Source: Streptomyces sannanensis
GTDB taxonomy: Bacteria > Actinomycetota > Actinomycetes > Streptomycetales > Streptomycetaceae
Assembly: GCF_039536205.1 (NCBI RefSeq)
Contig: NZ_BAAAYL010000001.1
Span: forward strand, 6,572,001 to 6,636,000
Length of the DNA stretch: 64,000 nt
Direction of reading: 5' to 3'
The notes beneath the pieces were generated by a model that did no database searches, was not told the DNA's origin, and saw nothing but the letters and a program-made list of their open reading frames with translations. Both the position numbers and the translations under genes were made by a program. Below are positions 1 to 8,814 of this stretch, one piece after another (position 1 is the first letter of the stretch; each line of letters begins with the position of its first letter).

Positions 1-117
1 GTGCAGGAGCAGTTCCAGGGCCACAGCGGCCACCGTCGCGACGAAGGGGAGCCACCAGGTCCAGCTCCGGTGAAGAATGAGGGGCCGCTGCGTGCGCTCC
101 TTACTCCCATGAGGCAT
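1..117 (-). CDS. Partial membrane protein, N-terminus only
   Basis: An open frame on the minus strand starts at ATG 117-115 and runs off the left edge of the window, giving 39 residues. A basic stretch (MPHGSKERTQRP) is followed by a hydrophobic segment (WWLPFVATVAAVALELLL) that looks like a first membrane helix. The start lies 17 bases inside the 3' end of the FUSC gene, whose stop is at 101-103, so the two genes are probably translationally coupled. Streptomyces membrane phosphatases and sensors often begin this way, but nothing here identifies the family. Existence is moderately supported; function is unknown. Confidence 0.45.
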   Translation of the reverse strand, partial: MPHGSKERTQRPLILHRSWTWWLPFVATVAAVALELLLH

Positions 118-2293
118 CAGGTGCCTCCCTTCCCGTACCGCGAGGCACCGTTGCCGCGATGTGCTCGAGGTCCGTGGCGAGAGTGGTCAGCCAGTGTTCG
201 AGGTCGATCCGCACGGGGAGCGTCGGGTCCCTCGTGGCGGTGGCGGCCGGAGGCGCGGGGAGGGGCGGCGGTTGCGGCGGAGGCCTGCCACCGGCGCACT
301 GGTCACCGAGGCGGCCGGCGGCGAGGGCCAGTTGGCGGGCCGCCGAGCGCGCCCAGGCAGCGGTGTCCGGCGCGCCGGCGGCGCCGGGCCGGTCGTACCG
401 TGGGAGCCGTTGGGAGCCGACCAGGGTGTGGCTCGTGGTGGCCAGTACGGCTTGCCAGTCCGGCCGTGGTCTCCGCGGACCGCGGGGCTCGTTCAGGTAC
501 TGGGCATGGGCCGCCTCGGCCAGCCGCAGGAAGCGCAGCGCGGGCACGGCGGACGGCGGCGGGGCCCCCGGTGGTCCGGTGACCATGAAGGAGACCGTCC
601 CGGTGATCACCGGACCGAGCGAGTGGAGCAGCTCTCCCATGACCCGTTGCACTTCGCGCCTGGCCCCGGCGGGCCAGGCGAGCAGTCCGCACAGCAGTCC
701 GATGACGCTGCCGGTGACCACGTCCACCATCCTGACCTGGGCGAGCTGCCAGGTGACAGGGGCGAGCTGGGCGAAGGCGGCGGAGACCACCAAGGTGAAC
801 AGCCCCTGCGTCCAGGCGACCCCGAGCAGCGGGCCGAGAGTGAACGCGGCCAGCATCGCCGGTGCCAGCAGGGCCGCGTAGGCATCGGTGTGCTGTCCCG
901 CCGCGTACAGCAGTCCGCCCGCCGTCACCGTACCGGCCAGGGTGCCGAACAGCGCCGCACGCACGGAGGACCACGTCTGTACGGCGGTGGTGCGGACCAG
1001 TGTGAGTACGGCGAGCAGTACCCAGAATCCATGAGAGAGGCCGAGTGCGCCGGCCACGAGCCGGGCGGTGCCGAGAGCGAGAGCGGTTCGTACGGCGTTC
1101 TGGAAATGGACCGACCGGAGCGTCAGGTTCCCCTGCAGTCGCCGCCACCACAGAACCGGCACGGGGACGTCGGTGTACCAGAAGAGCTCCCGGGGCGGGA
1201 TCGGCCGGGTACGCCGCCCGTCGATCCCCACCCGCACGGCGGCCTCCAGGATCCGGGCGGACTCCGCCGCGGCGAGAACCGCGGCCTGCCGCCACAGCGT
1301 CTCGGGGCGCAGCATCCTGGCCTCGGGTCCGGTGACCTGGCGGATCCGCTGTTGCTGGAAGGCCCGCATCGATGTCTCCGGGGAGGAATCCGGCGGCGGT
1401 ACCCCGCTGCGCAGGGCTGCCGCGGTCTCGTCGCAGACGCCTGCGACCCGGCCCAGCAGTACGGACGATGGCACGTCCTGTTCCGAGGCCGTCGGGGGGT
1501 GGCCCATGTGCTCCAGCTGGTACAGCAGTCTGCGGGCCGCGCTGCCGGCCTGGGCCAGGGCCCGGTCCTTGCGGCCGGGCGCGGTGGGCCGCTCGGCGGG
1601 CGGCAGCCGGGACGGGCGCAGCTGCTCCCCGACCGTACGCAACCGGTCGGCGGACGCGCTGGGCACGGCGGGGTGCGGTGCGGCCAGGCCGGAGGCGGCG
1701 CGGCCCGCGAGGGCGACGGCGTCCGCGAGAACCCGGCGGTAGGGGGTGGCCCCCGCGGCGGGCAGCAGGAAGCGTTCGCAGGCGGCGAGGAGCACGACCC
1801 CCACGCTGAGGCCGGCCAGCCGGTCGCCCAGGGCTTCGGGGGCGTACGGCGGGAAGCAGGGCAGGATGTAGAAGAGCTGCAATCCCGGTGCGGCTCCGGC
1901 CGGTCGTGGGCCGGCGACCGCCGCGAAGGCGAGGACGAAGCCGACGGTCAGCATGCCGGCGACCGCTGCCCAGGTCCGTACGGCCAGGGCGGTCCCCAGG
2001 CCCGCCAGCAGCCAGCCGACCGGGAGGGCCTTGAGGACGACGGCGGCGCGCTGACGCCCCGACCCCGGGATCGGCGACAGTATTCCGAGGGAGATCGCCC
2101 CGAACAGGGCGTAGACGGCCATGACCGGCTCGTGCAGGCCGTAGCGGCATGTGTAGAAGCCCGTGCACGCAGCCGTGGTCACCCGCACCGCCCGCCGTAC
2201 GACCTCGGAACGCGCCGCCGGCGTCGTGTCGGTGCGTATGCCCTTCACCGCGCGCACCGCCGGGCCGGCGTGATCCCAGCGAGCATGCGGCAC
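101..2293 (-). CDS. FUSC family inner-membrane protein (fusaric-acid-resistance-like)
   Basis: The 730-residue protein has the two-block layout of FUSC/aromatic acid exporter proteins: an N-terminal cluster of membrane helices (about residues 35-165), a long soluble Arg/Pro/Ala-rich part (about 190-400), and a second helix cluster (about 405-545, including GFWVLLAVLTLVRTTAVQTW), then a soluble tail. FUSC proteins are thought to efflux aromatic or organic acids, but no substrate is evident. The start is GTG at 2293 (reading MPHARWDH). The 3' end overlaps the next minus-strand gene by 17 bases. The family call is good; transport activity is inferred. Confidence 0.8.
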   Translation of the reverse strand: MPHARWDHAGPAVRAVKGIRTDTTPAARSEVVRRAVRVTTAACTGFYTCRYGLHEPVMAVYALFGAISLGILSPIPGSGRQRAAVVLKALPVGWLLAGLGTALAVRTWAAVAGMLTVGFVLAFAAVAGPRPAGAAPGLQLFYILPCFPPYAPEALGDRLAGLSVGVVLLAACERFLLPAAGATPYRRVLADAVALAGRAASGLAAPHPAVPSASADRLRTVGEQLRPSRLPPAERPTAPGRKDRALAQAGSAARRLLYQLEHMGHPPTASEQDVPSSVLLGRVAGVCDETAAALRSGVPPPDSSPETSMRAFQQQRIRQVTGPEARMLRPETLWRQAAVLAAAESARILEAAVRVGIDGRRTRPIPPRELFWYTDVPVPVLWWRRLQGNLTLRSVHFQNAVRTALALGTARLVAGALGLSHGFWVLLAVLTLVRTTAVQTWSSVRAALFGTLAGTVTAGGLLYAAGQHTDAYAALLAPAMLAAFTLGPLLGVAWTQGLFTLVVSAAFAQLAPVTWQLAQVRMVDVVTGSVIGLLCGLLAWPAGARREVQRVMGELLHSLGPVITGTVSFMVTGPPGAPPPSAVPALRFLRLAEAAHAQYLNEPRGPRRPRPDWQAVLATTSHTLVGSQRLPRYDRPGAAGAPDTAAWARSAARQLALAAGRLGDQCAGGRPPPQPPPLPAPPAATATRDPTLPVRIDLEHWLTTLATDLEHIAATVPRGTGREAPDASWE

Positions 2294-2693
2294 TTCCTTT
2301 CAGCCGGGCCCCGCTCGGCGCGGGGGGAGCCGTCCGGTGGTGGGGCGCCCGGGCTGGTCCACCCGTGGGCCGCGTCCTCCGTTCATTGTCGGCTGGACGA
2401 CGTCACCCCGCAGCCCGGGCACGGGGCGCCGGGGCGGGCCGGGGAACGTCCCGGATCGCGAGGGCACAGGGCGGGGGCCACCATGGCAGGCAGAGGGGTT
2501 TCCGTGCTGACGGGCCCGGCTGGAGGTCCTATGTCTGCAGATCGCGTCGCCCCACTGGTCCGGGACACGATCGAACGTTGTCCCGCCCTGCTGCAGGGCA
2601 TGCGCCGCCGATCACGCCGGAGGGACTGCCCGACGGGCACTGCACCGCGCACACCCGACTGGCTTTTCTGAACCTCGACGATCGCCGAACGCC
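2294..2693. other. 400-bp divergent intergenic region
   Basis: This gap lies between the FUSC gene (minus) and the DMT transporter (plus) and should carry both promoters. I see no convincing gene. A short plus-strand frame near 2531-2671 has no ribosome site and no recognisable protein features. Confidence 0.5.
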
Positions 2694-3584
2694 ATGGCCC
2701 TCGCCGTGCGGGACCTCCTGCCGGTCCTCTTCGCGCTCTGTGCGGCGCTCTGCAACGCGTTCGCCACCGTGCTGCAGCGGAGTGCCGCCCTCTCCGTGCC
2801 GCGCTCCGACCACTTCCGGCCGGGGCTGATGCTGGACCTGTTGAGGCGTCCGGTCTGGCTGGGCGGGATGCTGGCCGTCGTCGCGGCAGCCGTGTGTCAG
2901 GCGCTGGCGCTGGCGACGGGGCCGCTGTCGGTGGTGCAGCCGCTGTTCGTGCTGGAGCTGCCGCTCACGCTGATCGTGGCCTCGGTGCTGCTGCACCGGC
3001 ACCTGCCGCGAGCGGGGTGGGCCGCCGTCGTGTGTGTGGTGGCGGGGCTCGGTATCGCCCTTGCCGCCGCCTCTCCGGCGGGCAACAAGATGCATGTCCC
3101 GTTGGACCGTTGGATCCTGGCGCTGGCCGTCTGCGGCGGTGCGGTCGCCGCCCTCGCGGCGGCGGCGCTCAGTCGCCCCGAGGGCCGCGCTCGCGCAGCA
3201 TGTCTCGGCGCGGCCACGGCCATCAGCTTCGCGCTGACGGCGGCGCTGATGAAGGAGGCCGTGCACATTCTGGACGTGGAGGGCGTGGTGGCGTTCTTCT
3301 CCTCGTGGCAGACCTATGCCTTCGCGCTGGCCGGTGTGTGTGCCCTCTTCCTGTTGGAGAACACCATGCAAGCGGGCCCGCTGGTCGCCTCCCAGCCGGC
3401 GCTCACGCTGGGCGACGCGCTGGTCAGCCTCAGCCTGGCGGTGACCCTGTACGAAGAGCATGTTCGCACTGGCTGGTGGCTGGTGCCCGAGCTGCTCGGG
3501 GTGGCCCTGATCGCCGCCGGCGCGGTCGCTCTCGCCCGGATCCCGTTCACACAGTCCGTGGTGGGTGCTGCTTCACCCCCGTGA
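2694..3584 (+). CDS. DMT-superfamily (EamA-like) transporter
   Basis: The 296-residue product is almost entirely hydrophobic, with about nine to ten membrane segments. They include LPVLFALCAALCNAFATVLQ at the N-terminus, a segment followed by PLSVVQPLFVLELPLT, and a final LLGVALIAAGAVALA. Length and the two-repeat helix pattern fit drug/metabolite transporters of the Streptomyces DMT type. Substrate and direction cannot be read from sequence. The ATG at 2694 is chosen because hydrophobic coding starts at once after it; the ribosome site is weak. Confidence 0.8.
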   Translation: MALAVRDLLPVLFALCAALCNAFATVLQRSAALSVPRSDHFRPGLMLDLLRRPVWLGGMLAVVAAAVCQALALATGPLSVVQPLFVLELPLTLIVASVLLHRHLPRAGWAAVVCVVAGLGIALAAASPAGNKMHVPLDRWILALAVCGGAVAALAAAALSRPEGRARAACLGAATAISFALTAALMKEAVHILDVEGVVAFFSSWQTYAFALAGVCALFLLENTMQAGPLVASQPALTLGDALVSLSLAVTLYEEHVRTGWWLVPELLGVALIAAGAVALARIPFTQSVVGAASPP

Positions 3585-3645
3585 GAGCCACCCGGAGGCC
3601 GGGGAGCGCCGACGCGCCGGAGGTACGGCGCGCCGCGCGCCCGCG

Positions 3646-3735
3646 TCAGGCCTTGCGTCCCACCGCGCCGAACATGGCCACGTCGTCGGGCTCGCCCTCA
3701 AGGCCGTCCTCCGGACGCCACCGCGAGCACGACAC
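3646..3735 (-). pseudogene. Possible C-terminal remnant of a SAM methyltransferase-like gene
   Basis: On the minus strand the last ~30 codons before TGA 3648-3646 read RWRPEDGLEGEPDD then VAMFGAVGRKA. This resembles the last strand of actinobacterial class I SAM-dependent methyltransferases. Upstream the frame loses similarity and no start or SAM-binding motif is found. If real, it is a stub. Low confidence. Confidence 0.25.
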
Positions 3736-3871
3736 CACGCCGTGTCGATTCCGTCGCGCGTCTCGTCGGCAGCCGAGTACTCGGGCACGGTCCATATCCT
3801 GGTGGGCGTGAAGGAACGATCTCCGTACAACCTGGACCGGCCGGTTGAGTTCGGCATGCCCGGGTGCCGAG

Positions 3872-4267
3872 TCAACTTGCCTTTCCCCGGCGGGAGATCA
3901 CGTCCTCGATGTCGAAGGGCTGCAGATTCAGCAGGGGCCCCGGAGGAGGCCGCCTGATCGCTGCCGCGATCTTCTCGTTGACCTCCGTCAGGATGCGCCG
4001 TGCCTCGGCCTCCGTCGGGGCCTTCTCGGCGGCGCTCAGCGCGTCCTCGGCCTCCTTGCGCAGGGCGAGCGCCGGAGGGAGGAAGGACATGCCTTCGCGC
4101 TGCATCTTTTCCTTGATCCACCATTCATCGTCGTAGGGCCGGTCCAGCCCGGGGAGTGGTTTGCCCATGCCCGTCAGGTGAGTGAATTCGCCGCGCTCCG
4201 CCGCCTCGCGGATCTGTTTGTCGATCCACGATTCGAAACTGACACCAGGGGGCTTGCGGTCGGTCAC
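3872..4267 (-). CDS. DUF1992 (DnaJ-C28-like) protein
   Basis: The 131-residue protein has the full DUF1992 pattern: SFESWIDKQIREAAERGEF, then GMGKPLPGLD, then a PYDDEWWIKEKMQREG block and a Lys/Glu-rich helix. The domain occurs in eukaryotic DNAJC28 and in bacteria; its biochemical role is not established. It starts at GTG 4267, preceded by an AAAGGAG-type ribosome site. It stands alone, divergent from the next gene. Confidence 0.85.
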   Translation of the reverse strand: MTDRKPPGVSFESWIDKQIREAAERGEFTHLTGMGKPLPGLDRPYDDEWWIKEKMQREGMSFLPPALALRKEAEDALSAAEKAPTEAEARRILTEVNEKIAAAIRRPPPGPLLNLQPFDIEDVISRRGKAS

Positions 4268-4343
4268 TGTGCGCTCCTTTCTCGATGCTACGCCTCCGCT
4301 ACGCTGCTGACGATCATGGGCGAGCGGCTAGGGGGAGGCAAAT

Positions 4344-5852
4344 GTGCTCGCGTACGAGGAACTGAATGCTGCCGAGCAACGGTTGTGGAACGCCTTTCCG
4401 ACCGGGGCCATGGTGGATCTGCGGGCCGGGGACGAAAGCGCGGACGCCCCGGACGGTGCCGGTGTCCCATCGGGGGAGCGCACAGTGCGGGCGGCGGTGA
4501 TCGTCGCGCTGCTGCTGCGGAGCCTGGAGGGTGCCGCCGCGGTGAGCGGCCTGCGGCTGGCCGGGGCGCGGATCACCGGGCAGTTGGATCTGTCCAGTGC
4601 CCGGGTGGAGCACCGGATACGCCTCGAGCACTGCCACTTCGACGAGAAGGTGGTCCTCCGGGGCGCGGCGCTCCGCACCACCGAGTTGATCGGGTGCCGG
4701 ATTCCGGGACTGGACGGCTGGCTGCTGCGGGTGGACGGCAATCTGTTCTTCGAGGACTCCGTCCTGGAGGGCCGGCTGACCCTCACGCGTGCGCACATCA
4801 CCGGCGAGCTGCGGCTCTCCGGAGCTCGTCTCACCGCGTCCGAGCTGGTGGGGGAGGCCGGAAACGATCCGGCCCGCCCGTCCGGGGCGTGGGCCCTGTG
4901 GGCGGGCGGCCTGGTCATGGAAGGCGGCTGCTTCGTGCGGCACGGCTTCACCTCCCGGGGCGGTCTGCGGCTGCCCGGAGCGCAGTTCAACGGCGGCCTG
5001 TTCATGGAGCGGGCCCGGATCGAGAATCCCGGCGGCGACGCGCTGACCGGGGACGATCTGGTGGCGTCGACGATGATGCTCTGCGACGGCTTCACGGCGA
5101 CAGGCGCCGTACGGCTGCCGGGTGCGACGGTCCGCAGCAGGCTCTCCCTGGACTCCGCCGTACTGAAGGGCGACGACACGGCGCTCGACGCCACACGCCT
5201 GACGGCCGGCGACCTCCGGTTCACGCCCGCGAGCACCCCCGAGGGGGCTGTGGACCTTCAGGGGGCGCAGGTGGGGGTCGTTCATGACAACGAGGACAGC
5301 TGGCCGCCGCACACGCGGCTGAACGGATTCGTCTACACGTCGATCCAGAGCCGGGTGCCGTTCGCGCAGCGTCTCGGCTGGGTCGAGCGGGCGCCCGGCT
5401 ACACCCCGCAGCCGTACGAGCAGCTGGCCATGTGGTACCGGCGGATCGGCCACGACGACGACGCCCGCCGGGTGCTCCTGGCGAAGCAGCGCCGAAGGCG
5501 CGGGACCCTGCGCCCGCTCGGCCGGGCCTGGGGCCGCATACTCGACGTCACCGTCGGCTACGGCTACCGGCCCTGGCAGGCCGGGATGTGGCTGCTCGGC
5601 CTCGTCGTGCTGGGCGCCGTCGCCTTCGACCAGGGCACTCCCTCTCCCGTCCAGAGCGATCAGAAGACGGCGCCGTTCAACGCGTTCGTCTACACCCTCG
5701 ACCTGCTGATCCCGATCGGCGGCTTCGGCCAGCGCACCGCCTGGTACTGGACCGGCCCGCTGCAATGGCTCGGGTATTCCCTGATCGCGGCCGGCTGGAT
5801 ACTCACCACTGCTGTGGTCGCGGGCGTCACTCGTGCGCTCAACCGGAACTGA
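4344..5852 (+). CDS. Membrane-anchored beta-helix (pentapeptide-like) protein
   Basis: The 502-residue protein has three parts. There is a short N-terminal helix. A long region (about 60-310) has spaced L-x-G-A/L-x-L patterns such as GLRLAGARITGQLDLSSARV and GELRLSGARLTASEL, consistent with a right-handed beta-helix or degenerate pentapeptide repeats. A C-terminal part holds two or three membrane helices (MWLLGLVVLGAVAF and SLIAAGWILTTAVVAGVT). Homologues in Streptomyces are often labelled membrane-associated oxidoreductase, but I see no redox motif. The GTG start at 4344 follows GGGGGAGG. Role unknown. Confidence 0.75.
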   Translation: MLAYEELNAAEQRLWNAFPTGAMVDLRAGDESADAPDGAGVPSGERTVRAAVIVALLLRSLEGAAAVSGLRLAGARITGQLDLSSARVEHRIRLEHCHFDEKVVLRGAALRTTELIGCRIPGLDGWLLRVDGNLFFEDSVLEGRLTLTRAHITGELRLSGARLTASELVGEAGNDPARPSGAWALWAGGLVMEGGCFVRHGFTSRGGLRLPGAQFNGGLFMERARIENPGGDALTGDDLVASTMMLCDGFTATGAVRLPGATVRSRLSLDSAVLKGDDTALDATRLTAGDLRFTPASTPEGAVDLQGAQVGVVHDNEDSWPPHTRLNGFVYTSIQSRVPFAQRLGWVERAPGYTPQPYEQLAMWYRRIGHDDDARRVLLAKQRRRRGTLRPLGRAWGRILDVTVGYGYRPWQAGMWLLGLVVLGAVAFDQGTPSPVQSDQKTAPFNAFVYTLDLLIPIGGFGQRTAWYWTGPLQWLGYSLIAAGWILTTAVVAGVTRALNRN

Positions 5853-5943
5853 CGGGAGCTCAACACCCGACGACGTGTTCGGCCCCCCGCGCGGTTCCAG
5901 GGCACCGGCGTGGGGGCCGACGGGACGGAAAGACGGTTTCGGT

Positions 5944-6399
5944 TCAGGGCCGGCGGCCCCGCAGGGGGCGGTCCGTACGTTCCGGCCTGCCCATGGCCGC
6001 GGTGGCCAGAGCGAGGCAGAGCGCGACGGCACCGATGGTGACATTGCTGGCGATGGTGCGCGTGGTGGCCGCGTGTCCCGCCACGACCCACGGGGCGATG
6101 ATCGTCCAGACACCGATCCCCATGGCGGCCCAGCTCATGCCGTGCGTGCGTTCATAGGCGGGACCGAATCCCGCGGCGAGCAGCGCGAAGGCCACTCCAC
6201 AGATCAGGTTGGTCACAGCCAGGGACGGCAGCCCGTTGAAGCCCACAATCCATGGCGAGGCCGCCAGATACAGACCGGTCAGCACACTCAGTCCTTCCAC
6301 TGCCTGCGCCACAGGTCTGGACGTCGCGATCTGCGAGTGCGCGTGCAGCGCGAGGATATCGGGGTGCTGTTCGATACCGCGCAGCGGCGAGGTCGTCAC
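5944..6399 (-). CDS. SPW repeat membrane protein
   Basis: The protein has four membrane segments and the two diagnostic repeats: AASPWIVGFN in the first half and IIAPWVVAG in the second. The SPW family is small, membrane-bound and of unknown function. A frame start exists at 6408, but AAGGAGG lies directly against it. The GTG at 6399 has the right spacing (8 bases), so I place the start there (151 residues, MTTSPLRG). The gene is divergent from the DUF1876 gene. Confidence 0.85.
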   Translation of the reverse strand: MTTSPLRGIEQHPDILALHAHSQIATSRPVAQAVEGLSVLTGLYLAASPWIVGFNGLPSLAVTNLICGVAFALLAAGFGPAYERTHGMSWAAMGIGVWTIIAPWVVAGHAATTRTIASNVTIGAVALCLALATAAMGRPERTDRPLRGRRP

Positions 6400-6484
6400 G
6401 TCGCCCACCTCCTTACGTTGTCCGTAGCTACTGGTGGCGACTTGTGTCTCCCTTCATTCACCAGCGTCCCCCTATGGGAGCATT

Positions 6485-6502
6485 CAGGCCAGTTCTGGCC
6501 TG
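6485..6502. promoter_or_regulatory. Perfect 8-bp-arm palindrome in SPW/DUF1876 divergent region
   Basis: CAGGCCAG, a 2-base spacer, then CTGGCCTG form a perfect inverted repeat midway between the two divergent genes. The position suits an operator serving both promoters, but a chance palindrome in GC-rich DNA cannot be excluded. Confidence 0.35.
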
Positions 6503-6599
6503 TGCTGTTACGAAGAGTGTTCACCTGGTGACCCGCTGGGGGCGCCCGTGTGGCGCAAATCGGTGGACCATGAAGAAGGCGAACGTGAGGAGATGCGCC

Positions 6600-6899
6600 A
6601 TGACACGGACGCTGGAGTGGAAGGTCGGCCTCTACCTGGTCGAGGAGGACGGCACGACGAGAGCCCGAGCGGTGCTCGACACCGGGACCGTGTCGCTGAC
6701 CGGGCAAGGGGTCGCCCGGTGCAACCCCGAGGATGTGGACGTCCCGGCGATCGGCGACGAACTGGCGGCGAGCCGGGCCATGCGTGACCTGGCGGAACAA
6801 CTCATGCGCGTGGCCGACCGCGATCTGGAGGGCGTGGGGGCGGGGCAGGCATCGCGCCGGACCCTGACGGGGTACGGCTGGCCCGACGCGACGGCGTAG
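6600..6899 (+). CDS. DUF1876 domain protein
   Basis: The 99-residue protein (MTRTLEWKVGLYLVEEDGTT...) fits the small DUF1876 family of actinobacteria. Typical features are the opening W-x-V-x-L/I-x-L-x-E-x-x-G pattern, an ARCNPEDVDVPAIGDELAA block and a long C-terminal helix. No biochemical function is known. The ATG at 6600 is preferred over an in-frame ATG at 6570 because AGGAG sits 8 bases before it. Confidence 0.85.
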   Translation: MTRTLEWKVGLYLVEEDGTTRARAVLDTGTVSLTGQGVARCNPEDVDVPAIGDELAASRAMRDLAEQLMRVADRDLEGVGAGQASRRTLTGYGWPDATA

Positions 6900-7028
6900 T
6901 TACAGCGGGCAGTTCGGCTATGGACGGAACGTAGGGTTTGCGTCCATGGCCTTGTGCACCGTGGAGGGAGCCCCTGTCCGCCGCCGCCCCTAGCCTCACC
7001 GGAACGGCACGAACGAGGGGCGGCAGAA

Positions 7029-8318
7029 GTGAACTGGCTCATCCATGACTATCGCGAGAGCGATCTCGCGGCGGTGGTCCACCTGATCGACACGACGGCC
7101 GAGCTCGGGCAGGAGTCGGTCTTCTCGCTCGCCGAATGCATCAGTGCGCTGACCTCCCGGCAGCCCGCCGTGGTGGCCGTCCACCAGGGTGTTCCCGTCG
7201 GGGCGGCCCTGGCCTGCGTGGCCGGTGAGCGGGCGTGGGTGATGCGCATCGCCATCTCTGCGGGCTGGCGGGGACGGGGGCTGGCGAGCGCGTTGTTGGT
7301 GGAGTTGGAGCGACGGCTCATCGCCGCCCGGGTGGGCCGTATCGCCTATGTGCTGCCCGAGGAGGAGCTCGTCGGAGAAGGGCTGCTCAATGCGGGCTAC
7401 ACGAGGCAGCCCGCCGTCGCGTACTTCGAGAAGGTCGAGCCGCACCACGGTCCCGCGGCGAACCTGCTGGAGGATCTCGGCGGACGGTTCCTGCCCAACG
7501 ACTTCTGGGCCAAGGTGGCGGGCATGGAGGCGGAGAAGGACCTGATCGAACGACGGGTCGTGCTGCCGTTGGCGCAGCCCGAGCGGGCCGCTCAGCATGG
7601 TGTCCGGCCGCCGCGGGCCATCGCCCTGTTCGGTCCGCCCGGGACCGGGAAGACCACGTTCGCCCGGGGCATCGCCTCCAAGCTCGGCTGGCCCTTCGTC
7701 GAGCTGCTGCCGTCCCGGCTGGCCGACGAGGGCAACCTCGCGGCGGCACTGCGCAGCGCGTTCTCCCGGATCGCCGAACTGGAGCGGGTGCTGGTCTTCA
7801 TCGACGAGGTCGAGGAGATCGCCCCGGTGCGCAGCGAACCCGCGCAGCCGGGGGGCATGCACGGGGTCACCAATGAACTGCTCAAGCTCATACCCGGTTT
7901 CCGGGAAGGGGACGAGCGGCTGCTGGTGTGCGCCACGAACTCCATCCGCTCGCTGGACCCGGCGTTCCTGCGCCCCGGCAGGTTCGACTACCTGATCCCG
8001 ATCGGTACCCCGGACAAGGCCGCCAGGGCGGCGATCTGGGCCCGGTACACGAACGGCCGTGCGGACGTGGACGTGGACGCGCTGGTCGCGGCCAGCGAGC
8101 TGTTCACCCCCGCGGACATCGAGCACGCGGCCCGTATCGCCGCCCAGGCCTCCTTCGAGCGGGACCTCGAGGCGCTCGGTGGCAGGGCGGGCGCGCAGGG
8201 ACCGCTGGGAGCCGGCACCGAGGACTATCTCGCCGCCATCGCACAGTGCCGGCCGACCGTCACGTCGGCGATGATCGAGGAATTCGACGCGGACATCTCG
8301 GCCCACGCGCGGTTCTGA
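7029..8318 (+). CDS. GNAT acetyltransferase-AAA ATPase fusion
   Basis: The 429-residue protein joins two domains. Residues ~1-140 are a GNAT fold with an acetyl-CoA loop (ISAGWRGRGLASALL). Residues ~170-420 are an AAA ATPase with Walker A GPPGTGKTT near residue 202, Walker B VLVFIDEVEEIA, and a sensor/arginine-finger stretch ending in LRPGRFDYLIPIG. Such fusions are known in actinobacteria but uncharacterised; the AAA half may remodel or present the acetylation target. The GTG at 7029 follows GAGGGGCGG at the right distance. The upstream extension to 6954 is Pro-rich and rejected. A strong hairpin follows the stop. Confidence 0.85.
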   Translation: MNWLIHDYRESDLAAVVHLIDTTAELGQESVFSLAECISALTSRQPAVVAVHQGVPVGAALACVAGERAWVMRIAISAGWRGRGLASALLVELERRLIAARVGRIAYVLPEEELVGEGLLNAGYTRQPAVAYFEKVEPHHGPAANLLEDLGGRFLPNDFWAKVAGMEAEKDLIERRVVLPLAQPERAAQHGVRPPRAIALFGPPGTGKTTFARGIASKLGWPFVELLPSRLADEGNLAAALRSAFSRIAELERVLVFIDEVEEIAPVRSEPAQPGGMHGVTNELLKLIPGFREGDERLLVCATNSIRSLDPAFLRPGRFDYLIPIGTPDKAARAAIWARYTNGRADVDVDALVAASELFTPADIEHAARIAAQASFERDLEALGGRAGAQGPLGAGTEDYLAAIAQCRPTVTSAMIEEFDADISAHARF

Positions 8319-8326
8319 CCGGTCAC

Positions 8327-8363
8327 GGGCGGCCGCTCCCCGCACAGGCGGGGGCGGCCGCCC
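8327..8363 (+). terminator. Strong hairpin after GNAT-AAA gene
   Basis: An almost perfect GC-rich stem (GGGCGGCCGC pairing with GCGGCCGCCC, extended through CCCCGC/GCGGGG) with a tiny loop begins 9 bases after the stop codon. It lacks a U-tract, as is common for Streptomyces terminators. It separates the ATPase from the frd operon. Confidence 0.6.
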
Positions 8364-8480
8364 GGCGTTACGCTCGCTGTGAGCGTCCCCCGAATGCCAG
8401 TGATCCCACTGAAGTGATCCGAAGAGGCGCGCCGCTGTCGAAAGGGAGTCGCGCGCAGGGAGCGGGGAACGAGCGACCGA

Positions 8481-8502
8481 GCACGTCGACCGTCGACAGT
8501 GC
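8481..8502. promoter_or_regulatory. Quasi-palindrome upstream of frd operon
   Basis: GCAC and GTGC flank two GTCGAC palindromes separated by one base, giving a 22-bp near-symmetric site 78 bp before the first gene of the frd operon. It may be an operator. No matching regulator lies nearby. Confidence 0.3.
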
Positions 8503-8579
8503 CCGCGGCCGGAGGCCGCTGACAGGCACGGCGGCGCCCCGGAGGCGAACCGAGCCACGAAGATCGCCGGGAGGTGGGT

Positions 8580-8813
8580 GTGGTCGGGAACACCATCGAC
8601 TTCACCGAGGAGCGGGCTCCGTGCGGCCTCGTCGTCGATGGGCTGCGCTACCAGGAGGACGACGCCGCGGGGCTGTTCGTCGAGGTGACGACGTACACGT
8701 GCGGCTGCCGTCGGGCGATCCGGGAGTTCCACGACGGCAGCGTGCACATCAGAACCGTTCACCACGACGGCACCGTCCTGCTGGACGAGCACAGCGCCGA
8801 GCACGAGGCCTGA
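8580..8813 (+). CDS. Small conserved-type protein leading the frd operon
   Basis: The 77-residue acidic protein ([14 protein letters not shown]...) has three Cys (one in RAPCGLVV, then TCGC) and a His-rich end (HIRTVHHDG). I do not recognise the family. The GTG at 8580 has GGGAGG 6 bases before it; an in-frame GTG at 8574 lies inside that site. The stop is one base before frdA, so it is very likely cotranscribed. The Cys/His content could bind metal, but that is conjecture. Confidence 0.7.
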   Translation: MVGNTIDFTEERAPCGLVVDGLRYQEDDAAGLFVEVTTYTCGCRRAIREFHDGSVHIRTVHHDGTVLLDEHSAEHEA

Positions 8814-8814
8814 C

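Noticed and set aside
161..2671. An 836-codon plus-strand open frame
   Set aside because: It is antisense to the FUSC gene; composition is Arg/Gly-rich and no start signal is present.
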